From Peptostreptococcaceae bacterium (lineage in GTDB: Bacteria; Bacillota_A; Clostridia; Peptostreptococcales; Anaerovoracaceae), in NCBI GenBank assembly GCA_016650135.1, contig JAENWH010000145.1:1-5629 (forward strand): a stretch of DNA of 5,629 nt, read 5' to 3'. The notes below the pieces were generated by a model. The model had not been told where the DNA came from, did no database searches, and saw only the letters and a program-made list of their open reading frames with translations. The stretch's first letter is position 1. Every line of letters starts with the position of its first letter. Positions 1 to 5,629 of this stretch are shown here, in pieces. Made by a program: the position numbers and the translations under genes.

Positions 1-273
1 AAAGTATTGATAATAAGCATTCTCACTCCATTGTTCAACTACTGATTCATCAGAGATATTTCTCAGGTGTTTTAAATAAGCAATCCACACATTAAACGGA
101 TAGGATTTGAAGGACGTCCTTTCCGTTTGGCATATAATTACTTTAAAACTATTTTCAAGTGACTGCCAATCAATCTTATTGGCTAGTTTGAAGGGAGGGT
201 GCTGTTGATCCAGCTGATCTTCTAATGTTGAAAACAAAAAATTTTGATCTATATTTTTTTCTTTTGATAACAT
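1..273 (-). pseudogene. IS5-family transposase, N-terminal part, probably decayed (cut by window edge)
   Basis: Reading left from the ATG at 273-271 gives 91 codons open to the window edge. The ends match the N-terminal DUF772 domain of IS5-family transposases: LEDQLDQQHPPFKLANKIDW (residues 18-37), then LKHLRNISDESVVEQWSENA (67-86) followed by YYQYF. Between them, residues 45-66 (about 141-76) are nonsense for the family. In the next frame the same DNA reads LYAKRKGRPSNPIRLMCGLL, which is the conserved GRPxxPIRLM motif. A one-base insertion near 138-141 (GAA read as GTAA) and a one-base deletion in the T run near 73-77 explain this. They cancel, so the frame stays open but the conserved helix is scrambled. 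The catalytic DDE part lies outside the window. Family assignment is firm. That the gene is inactive is inference. Confidence 0.85.
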
Positions 274-394
274 AATATAATATGCAAGGGTTATAATTCA
301 AGTTTCCTAGTTGATAAAACATTTAAAATGAAGTAAATAAGATATAAAAAAAGTTGCATATCTTAGTCTAAATGACTTGAATTACTAACTGCCC
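1..394 (-). mobile_element. Partial IS5-family insertion sequence; right boundary inferred at about 394
   Basis: The transposase start lies at 273, and bases 274-394 have no coding signal, as expected for the non-coding end of an insertion sequence. Sulfatase similarity on the minus strand stops at the GAT codon at 397-395. The next bases on that strand are GGGCAGTTAGTAATTC, so the element end is placed at 394. The other end, its inverted repeat and any target duplication lie outside the window, so this boundary is a hypothesis based on one broken homology. Leader length would be about 121 bases. Confidence 0.45.
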
Positions 395-464
395 ATCACA
401 ACGATTTCGTGCTCCATAAACATATTCTCTCTCTTTCGTATTTTCCAAGAAAAGCCTGCCCCTG
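395..464 (-). pseudogene. Sulfatase gene relic (C-terminal-region fragment, frameshifted)
   Basis: On the minus strand from 464 one frame reads QGQAFLGKYE. Another frame then reads REYVYGARNRCD, ending at 395. In this order and spacing the pieces match the stretch of Bacteroidota family S1 sulfatases that usually reads like xQGxAFLGxxK..REYVYGARDRxDE. The two frames are joined if one GA unit is restored to the GAGAGAGA run (plus strand TCTCTCTC at 426-433), giving KYERERE-YVYGARNRCD. Similarity ends at 395, where the insertion sequence seems to start; the frame then reaches a stop at about 373-371. Upstream, between 465 and the phosphoesterase stop at 539, I see no further sulfatase sequence in any minus frame. 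The active-site CxPxR region is not present. The remnant is non-functional. It is short, so a chance match cannot be fully excluded. Confidence 0.62.
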
Positions 465-538
465 AATAATAAATAAAAAGGTGTCGATTCTTCTACCCTA
501 TTCTAAAAAATCTATCTTATAAAATATTCTATTAAATA

Positions 539-2986
539 TCAATCGTCATCATCTGAATATAGTATGGAGGCAGAACGTTTTAAAGAAGGCATAGGCATAG
601 AATCTCCCTTGATTCCATACCACAGAACCCTGTTGAACTCAATATCCGGAATAGCATCTTCTTTGGTAAAATTAAATTTCTCGCTTTTCTGCTGCCATAC
701 ACTCTTTTTTTCATTTATAAGATCCAGCGAAATCTGATTCGGCAACTTATTAAAAGGAGTCGAATCGTACTTAGATGTAAAGCATTTCCACATGGAGGCA
801 GCAGAAGCATCATATTGCGACATGGGTGGCAATCCAAGGATCAACTCCATCGTTCGTACCATCGAGACTGTCGAATATGCAGTATGATCCACAAAACTGC
901 GTTTTACTAATCCACCTGCAACATAAGCAGTAGTCCTGTGAGCATCTACATGATCAGAACCATTCTGGGCATCGTCCTCAACAATAAAGATAGCAGTTTC
1001 CTTCCATATCGGAGAATGACTTATATAATCGACTAGCATTCCAACTGCCAGATCATTATCGGCTACGTGAGCACATGGAGTCATACGCCCCAGCGCCAGA
1101 CCTTCTGTATGGTCTCCGCCCATACGTACCGTATTAAAACGGGGAAGAGCACCTATATTCATCAGAGAATCAAAATCTTCTTTCCATTCACGAAATCTTA
1201 CGGTATCCCTGATACTTAAATCCCACCCAACAAATTTTGGAGCCATATGACCTTTCAGCACAGGCAATGCACCCTTAGAATAATTGCAAAATTCACCGTA
1301 AGAACGATAGGAAACTCCGGCACGCTGACAAAAATTCCATAAAAAACCATCTCTGTTATTTCCTATTTTTATTTTTCCTTCTCCGGGATATCCTCCTCCA
1401 CGACCACTGTAACTTGTTGGCCACGATTTTTCTACATAATCATTGGCATATCCACCCATAGTCCACTGATGTCCATCTGCACTCACCTCTGCATTGGCAT
1501 AAAAATTATCCAGCAAGACAAACTGACGCGCCAGAGAATGAAGATTTGGCGTTACCTTCTCGCCAAAATAAACAAGGCTACTATCTCCGTTACCCTCTTT
1601 CATATCACCAAGCACCTGATCGTAAGTCCTATTTTCCTTAATAACATAAAAAACATATTTTATTGGACTCGTATCACCAACTTTACATGGAATAGGGTTC
1701 CCTTCTTCACCTTCTGAAAGAAGTTCTCTCTCTTTACGATACGGAGTATTATCATATACCTGCTCCGTATATTTTTTAATATGTACATCATCAGGGAAAG
1801 GAATAATACTAAGGCTTCCCTTAAATAAACCACCTATATACTGAGACTTTTGTCCTTTATTTTCAATCTGGTTCCCTGTATGGTGACCATATTTTTCATT
1901 TATTTTGTATGGTTTAGGGCCATAAGGATTAGCAGAAGAGGTAAATCCTTTCCCATTGGTTACCCACAATGTATTACCTACAAACTTTACATTTGTCGGA
2001 TACCAGCCGGTTGGTATAAAACCTATACAACGGCTCTTCCCCCATTCCGAAATATCAAACAACGTTAGTGCATTATTATCAGCATTGGCTATTGCCAATA
2101 CTTTTCCATCTTTATTTATGCCGAGACCGTTTGTTGTACTTCCTGAAAGTTCTGATGAATTGGATAATGATGTATTAAGAATTTCGATTTCTTTTTTATT
2201 TTTAAGATCAATCACCGATACTGTATTATCATTTGCATTCGCCACAAAAAGCCGTTCTTTTTTCCTATCCATACACATCTCATTGGGATGACTTCCCATA
2301 GGAATGCTTTTCTCCCATGCACGTGTTACAGTATTCAAAATCTTTAGGCTGTCCGAGCCCCAGCAAGAACAGTAAAGTTCTTTTTCGTCTTTCGACAATT
2401 TCAAATCGTATCCCTGTCCTCCAAGAGGCAATTTTTTTTCTATTTTTTTTGTTTCTAAATTAATAATATACAAACTGTTATTTTCCTTTGTCAGCACATA
2501 TAAATTATTGTTTTTTTTACTTGCTTCTATACCCGTTGGTGAAATTCTAACAGGCCAAGGCCTGCCAAGAACAATACTGTCCTTCTGTATTAGCGTTCCT
2601 TTTATCACGGAATATATACGAATCATATTATCGTTTCCCCCGGACACATACAACGTTTTCCCATTAGGAGAAAAACACAGTCCGTACCAACTTTTGGGTA
2701 TGGTAACGTCGTCTATCATGATCTGTTTCTCTGTATCAAACATCTGGATACACTGACGACCGTATCCGTTATTCACTATTGCTGCCCAACGACCATTGGG
2801 TGACAGCACCATATGCAGGGGAAGATCTCCAAGAGGAAGTTGTCGACCTACGGGACTTATCTTCCATCCATTCGGAAGGATAACTGATTCCTGTGCTTCA
2901 GACAAATTAATAGAGAAAACAAATAAAAAGAGAGTAAATGATAAAACTTTTAAAAAAAAACAATTCATAGCTTTATTTTTTTTCAT
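539..2986 (-). CDS. Exported YVTN beta-propeller / phosphoesterase (alkaline phosphatase superfamily) fusion protein
   Basis: This 815-residue protein has an N-terminal signal peptide (hydrophobic 9-28, likely cleavage after SEA at about 31). Residues about 50-400 form a YncE-like propeller with repeated blades such as LSPNGRWAAIV, FSPNGKTLYVSGGNDN and RLFVANANDNTVSVID. Residues about 440-735 are a phosphoesterase domain (Pfam PF04185 type). Visible site motifs are ENRTYDQVLGD (451-461), VSADGHQW (501-508), GGDHTEG (623-629) and VEDDAQNGSDHVDAHR (669-684). By analogy with AcpA-type phosphatases, E451/N452 and D671/D672 are candidate metal ligands and S502 a candidate nucleophile. These assignments are inference. 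The length and order match the family annotated as bifunctional YncE/alkaline phosphatase proteins, whose substrate is not established. The protein ends in SDDDD. A second in-frame ATG (M7, 2968-2966) leaves a cleaner signal peptide and could be the true start. It is divergent from the mannosidase gene. Confidence 0.93.
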   Translation of the reverse strand: MKKNKAMNCFFLKVLSFTLFLFVFSINLSEAQESVILPNGWKISPVGRQLPLGDLPLHMVLSPNGRWAAIVNNGYGRQCIQMFDTEKQIMIDDVTIPKSWYGLCFSPNGKTLYVSGGNDNMIRIYSVIKGTLIQKDSIVLGRPWPVRISPTGIEASKKNNNLYVLTKENNSLYIINLETKKIEKKLPLGGQGYDLKLSKDEKELYCSCWGSDSLKILNTVTRAWEKSIPMGSHPNEMCMDRKKERLFVANANDNTVSVIDLKNKKEIEILNTSLSNSSELSGSTTNGLGINKDGKVLAIANADNNALTLFDISEWGKSRCIGFIPTGWYPTNVKFVGNTLWVTNGKGFTSSANPYGPKPYKINEKYGHHTGNQIENKGQKSQYIGGLFKGSLSIIPFPDDVHIKKYTEQVYDNTPYRKERELLSEGEEGNPIPCKVGDTSPIKYVFYVIKENRTYDQVLGDMKEGNGDSSLVYFGEKVTPNLHSLARQFVLLDNFYANAEVSADGHQWTMGGYANDYVEKSWPTSYSGRGGGYPGEGKIKIGNNRDGFLWNFCQRAGVSYRSYGEFCNYSKGALPVLKGHMAPKFVGWDLSIRDTVRFREWKEDFDSLMNIGALPRFNTVRMGGDHTEGLALGRMTPCAHVADNDLAVGMLVDYISHSPIWKETAIFIVEDDAQNGSDHVDAHRTTAYVAGGLVKRSFVDHTAYSTVSMVRTMELILGLPPMSQYDASAASMWKCFTSKYDSTPFNKLPNQISLDLINEKKSVWQQKSEKFNFTKEDAIPDIEFNRVLWYGIKGDSMPMPSLKRSASILYSDDDD

Positions 2987-3094
2987 TCAATATTACTGAT
3001 AAAGATATCAATAAAATAGATATTATTAAACATTTTTTAAATCCATTTTTTAGAATGAAATTAAATATATTTATTAATTTTATCCTTATTATTG

Positions 3095-3108
3095 AATAAT
3101 ATATTATT
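3095..3108. repeat. 14-bp perfect AT palindrome in the divergent spacer
   Basis: AATAATATATTATT equals its own reverse complement. It lies about 30 bases from the phosphoesterase-side -7-like box, within its would-be leader. It could be an operator, but in a spacer this AT-rich such a palindrome can arise by chance. Confidence 0.25.
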
Positions 3109-3137
3109 TTTTGTTTCTACAAAAACCAGATAATCCC

Positions 3138-3145
3138 CAAAACTA
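3138..3145 (-). promoter_or_regulatory. Possible -7 box for the propeller/phosphoesterase gene
   Basis: The minus strand reads TAGTTTTG, an exact match to the Bacteroidota -7 consensus TAnnTTTG. I see no TTG-type -33 box at the usual spacing, so support is weak. Transcription from here would leave a leader of roughly 145 bases before the start at 2986. Confidence 0.28.
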
Positions 3146-3156
3146 ATGCTTTGTGA

Positions 3157-3164
3157 TACGTTTG
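3157..3164 (+). promoter_or_regulatory. Possible -7 box for the GH92 gene
   Basis: TACGTTTG is an exact TAnnTTTG match, about 39 bases before the GTG start, which would give a short leader of roughly 30 bases. No clear -33 TTG lies 17-23 bases upstream. It sits 11 bases from the opposing -7-like box, so the two promoters, if real, would be back to back and share regulator sites. Confidence 0.35.
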
Positions 3165-3197
3165 GTTCCTAATTGATAATTAATTTATAATAAATAA

Positions 3198-3206
3198 ATG
3201 TCGTGA
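3198..3206 (+). promoter_or_regulatory. Two-codon upstream ORF (ATG TCG TGA) overlapping the GH92 start
   Basis: The only ATG in the leader opens a two-codon frame whose TGA overlaps the GTG start of the mannosidase as GTGA, a four-base overlap like those seen at translationally coupled genes. The A/T-rich run before it (TAATAAATAA) resembles the leader of the downstream lipoprotein (AAATAAATAAATA). Ribosomes may load at the ATG and restart at GTG, or the ATG may be incidental. The observation is certain; the role is a guess. Confidence 0.35.
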
Positions 3207-5479
3207 GCATCAAATTGAAGTATTTTATCACCTTGCTATTTTTTGTGTCAGTATACAAACTTCAGGCACAACCCATTCAGCCGATTGATTATGTTAATAC
3301 TCTTATGGGATCCGATTCGGAATATAAACTTTCAAGCGGTAACACTTATCCGGCCATCGCTTTACCATGGGGAATGAATTTCTGGACACCTCAGACAGGT
3401 AAAATGGGCGACGGATGGGTCTACAGTTACAATACCCACAAAATCCTTGGTTTTAAGCAAACCCATCAGCCCAGCCCATGGATCAACGATTATGGACAGT
3501 TTTCCATTTTTCCGGAAACCGGGGCTTTAAAAATAAAGGAAGAAGACCGTGCAAGTTGGTTTTCGCACAAAGCCGAAATTGCCAAACCAGATTACTATAA
3601 AGTATATCTGGCTGATTATGATATAACCACCGAAATTACGCCTACTGAACGCGCAGCCATATTTCGTTTTACTTTCCCTAAAAATGATCAGTCATATGTG
3701 TTGGTTGATGCTTTTGATCATGGTTCGTATGTAAAAGTTATTCCTGCTGAAAATAAAATAATTGGATATACTACGCGCAACAGTGGTGGTGTTCCTAAAA
3801 ATTTCAAAGATTATTTTGTAATCGTATTCGACAAACCTTTTGTCAAAAGTGAGGTCTGGAGCAAAGATCATTTAGTTGATGGAAAATCCGAGTTGCTGGA
3901 TGATCATGTGGGTGCAGCCATTCAATTTAAAACGAAGAAAGATGAACAGATTTGTGCACGTGTTGCTTCTTCATTTATCAGCTACGAACAGGCTGAACGT
4001 AACATGAAAGAACTGGGTGATGATTCATTTGACCAGGTAAAAGCCAAAGGCGATGATATCTGGAATAAAGAATTGTCGCATATTGTCGTTGAAGGTGGAT
4101 CGGATGATCAGCTTAAAACGTTTTATTCCTGCCTTTACCGCACAATGCTTTTCCCACGTAAGTTTTACGAATTTGATAAAAAAGGAGAAGTAGTACACTA
4201 TAGTCCCTACAATGGCAAAGTATTGCCCGGCTATATGTTCACCGATAACGGCTTCTGGGACACTTTTCGTGCAGTTTTCCCTTTATTTAACCTGTTAAAT
4301 CCGTCGTTAAATGAAAAAATTCAAGCAGGATTGGTTAATGCATATAAAGAAAGTGGCTGGTTACCCGAATGGGCCAGTCCCGGACACCGCAATTGTATGA
4401 TCGGTTCCAACTCTGCTTCTATAATTGCAGATGCTTATCTTAAAGGCTGTCGTGGTTATGATATAGAAACATTATGGAATGCAGTGGTTAAAAATTCTAT
4501 GAATGCCGGCCCCCTGCATTCAGTTGGTCGTTATGGCGTTGATTATTATAATAAGCTGGGATATGTTCCTTATAACGTTGGTATTAACGAGAATGTAGCC
4601 AGAACATTAGAATATGCATATGACGATTTTTGTATTTACAAATTGGGAAAAGCTTTAGGTAAACCTGAAAAGGAAATCGCTATATTTGCTAAACGTGCCG
4701 AGAATTATAAAAACGTTTTCGATAAGCAAAGCAAATTAATGCGAGGCAAAAACGAAGACGGTACTTTTCAAACGCCGTTTAGTCCATTCAAATGGGGAGA
4801 TGCATTCACAGAAGGAAACAGCTGGCATTATACATGGTCGGTTTTCCACGATATACAGGGCTTAATTGACTTGATGGGCGGAAAAAAAGAATTTATAAAT
4901 ATGTTGGATTCTGTATTCGTTGTCCCTCCGGTTTTTGATGCTTCTTATTATGGTCAGGTTATTCATGAAATTCGTGAAATGCAGATTATGAACATGGGGA
5001 ATTATGCTCATGGCAACCAACCTATTCAACACATGATATACCTTTACAATTATGCTGGTGAACCATGGAAAGCACAATATTGGGTACGCAAAGTGATGAA
5101 CCGTCTTTATACTCCTCAGGCTAATGGTTATTGCGGTGATGAAGACAATGGTCAAACTTCTGCCTGGTATGTATTTAGCACCATGGGGTTTTATCCTGTG
5201 ACCCCAGGAGTATCACAATATGTGATTGGTGCTCCGTTGTTCAAAAAAATCATAATCAGCCTTGAAAATGGAAATAAAATTGAGATTAATGCAAAAAATA
5301 ACAGTGCTGATAATCGGTATGTAGAAGGGATCAATTTTAATGGCAAATCATACAGTAAAAACTATTTTGATTATAATGAGTTGCAAAAAGGAGCCATCAT
5401 AAATTTTGATATGGGGAACCATCCAAATAAAAACAGGGGTATTCATGAATCTGATTTCCCCTATTCTTTTTTAAAATAA
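3203..5479 (+). CDS. Secreted GH92 family exo-alpha-mannosidase, predicted alpha-1,2 type
   Basis: This 758-residue protein is a full-length calcium-dependent GH92 enzyme, which removes terminal alpha-mannose with inversion. A signal peptide (hydrophobic 7-18, cleavage after LQA at about 22) has no lipobox cysteine, so export to the periplasm or beyond is expected. The N-terminal beta domain (about 27-280) has NTLMG and GNTYPAIALPWGM (46-58), then THQPSPW (87-93). The (alpha/alpha)6 domain follows, with TDNGFWDTFR (347-356), GWLPEWASPG (385-394), TEGNSWHYTW (536-545), IHEI (587-590), HGNQP (603-607) and GDEDNGQTSAWY (645-656). From my recall of Bacteroides BT3990, E533, H584, E585, D642 and D644 align at a constant +4 with E537, H588, E589, D646 and D648. 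That gives general acid, base and alpha-1,2 specificity residues all intact. GTG is chosen because an in-frame TAA lies at 3191-3193, no in-frame ATG occurs before M35, and the signal peptide begins here. A lipoprotein gene follows after 24 bases. Confidence 0.97.
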   Translation: MSIKLKYFITLLFFVSVYKLQAQPIQPIDYVNTLMGSDSEYKLSSGNTYPAIALPWGMNFWTPQTGKMGDGWVYSYNTHKILGFKQTHQPSPWINDYGQFSIFPETGALKIKEEDRASWFSHKAEIAKPDYYKVYLADYDITTEITPTERAAIFRFTFPKNDQSYVLVDAFDHGSYVKVIPAENKIIGYTTRNSGGVPKNFKDYFVIVFDKPFVKSEVWSKDHLVDGKSELLDDHVGAAIQFKTKKDEQICARVASSFISYEQAERNMKELGDDSFDQVKAKGDDIWNKELSHIVVEGGSDDQLKTFYSCLYRTMLFPRKFYEFDKKGEVVHYSPYNGKVLPGYMFTDNGFWDTFRAVFPLFNLLNPSLNEKIQAGLVNAYKESGWLPEWASPGHRNCMIGSNSASIIADAYLKGCRGYDIETLWNAVVKNSMNAGPLHSVGRYGVDYYNKLGYVPYNVGINENVARTLEYAYDDFCIYKLGKALGKPEKEIAIFAKRAENYKNVFDKQSKLMRGKNEDGTFQTPFSPFKWGDAFTEGNSWHYTWSVFHDIQGLIDLMGGKKEFINMLDSVFVVPPVFDASYYGQVIHEIREMQIMNMGNYAHGNQPIQHMIYLYNYAGEPWKAQYWVRKVMNRLYTPQANGYCGDEDNGQTSAWYVFSTMGFYPVTPGVSQYVIGAPLFKKIIISLENGNKIEINAKNNSADNRYVEGINFNGKSYSKNYFDYNELQKGAIINFDMGNHPNKNRGIHESDFPYSFLK

Positions 5480-5503
5480 AGTAAAGGTATAAATAAATAA
5501 ATA

Positions 5504-5629
5504 ATGTGTAAGAATTTCTATTTCAGTTTTTTATTATTTTCAGGATTTCTTTTGGGTTCCTGCCAACAGAAAGTACCTAATTATAACGAATCCATTACTA
5601 CCGAGCTTCGTGCCCCGGCTTATCCGTTA
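5504..5629 (+). CDS. Lipoprotein, N-terminus only; probably DUF4964/glutaminase-like family (cut by window edge)
   Basis: The first 42 codons are visible. Residues 1-20 are a lipoprotein signal: a hydrophobic stretch (FSFLLFSGFLLG, 7-18) ending in the lipobox LGSC, with C20 the lipidated cysteine. QQ follows it, so there is no aspartate retention signal. After a short linker comes ELRAPAYPL (34-42), which resembles the opening of the DUF4964 domain in Bacteroidota glutaminase-A-like proteins, where APAYPL is usually followed by a DPYxSxW motif. That continuation is off the window, so the family call is tentative. The gene starts 24 bases after the mannosidase stop on the same strand, with an A/T-rich spacer and only a distant AAAGG (5483-5487), so the two are probably one operon. 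Proteins of this kind often sit beside GH92 genes in glycan-utilisation loci. Confidence 0.6.
   Translation, partial: MCKNFYFSFLLFSGFLLGSCQQKVPNYNESITTELRAPAYPL

Noticed and set aside
281..360. Inverted repeat TATGCAA (281-287) and TTGCATA (354-360) next to the transposase start.
   Set aside because: Only 7 bp in AT-rich DNA with a 66-base loop; likely chance, and not at the inferred element end.
465..538. Search for a terminator or more sulfatase sequence downstream of the phosphoesterase stop.
   Set aside because: Only weak AT inverted matches without a convincing GC stem and T run, and no frame with recognisable sulfatase residues.
1469..2999. Several plus-strand open frames opposite the phosphoesterase gene (for example 1469-1717, 1956-2291 and 2508-2756).
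   Set aside because: They lie fully antisense to a clear conserved protein, have no recognisable domains, and look like composition shadows.
5009..5023. Gln606 in the GH92 HGNQP motif, first taken as replacement of the catalytic acid, which would suggest a mannosyl-phosphate hydrolase like CcGH92_5.
   Set aside because: Spacing to D646/D648 shows that the acid equivalent to BT3990 E533 is E537 in TEGN (4811-4813), which is intact. Gln606 lies 69 residues later and is not the acid position.
4862..5155. Minus-strand open frame opposite the GH92 catalytic region.
   Set aside because: Antisense to conserved GH92 motifs, with no family resemblance or start context.

Overview
The window looks like part of a glycan-degradation locus from a member of the Bacteroidota. 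The evidence is the AT-rich DNA with very AT-rich spacers, A/T-rich leaders without a good Shine-Dalgarno sequence, matches to the Bacteroidota -7 box (TAnnTTTG), and the gene families present: GH92 alpha-mannosidase, a YVTN-propeller/phosphoesterase fusion, a lipoprotein that probably belongs to the DUF4964/glutaminase-like family, and a trace of a sulfatase. I cannot name the genus.

Layout. Bases 1-273 (minus) are the N-terminal 91 codons of an IS5-family transposase that runs off the left edge. It carries two compensating frameshifts, so it is probably a decayed insertion sequence. Bases about 274-394 look like its non-coding end. Bases about 395-464 (minus) hold a small relic of a sulfatase gene, with one frameshift in a GA repeat and an abrupt loss of similarity where the insertion sequence seems to begin. 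Bases 465-538 show nothing recognisable. Bases 539-2986 (minus) encode an exported 815-residue protein with an N-terminal beta-propeller and a C-terminal alkaline-phosphatase-superfamily phosphoesterase domain. Bases 2987-3202 are a 216-bp AT-rich divergent regulatory region with a -7-like box facing each way. Bases 3203-5479 (plus) encode a complete secreted GH92 exo-alpha-mannosidase with a GTG start. Bases 5504-5629 (plus) are the first 42 codons of a lipoprotein, probably co-transcribed with the mannosidase.

How the genes may work together. The mannosidase would trim terminal alpha-mannose from mannans or N-glycans outside the cytoplasm. The lipoprotein would act beside it in the envelope. 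The divergent phosphoesterase could remove phosphate from a phosphorylated glycan or sugar, but this is inference from adjacency. No SusC/SusD pair is visible here. The left flank was rearranged: a sulfatase gene was lost and an insertion sequence now abuts its last recognisable piece.
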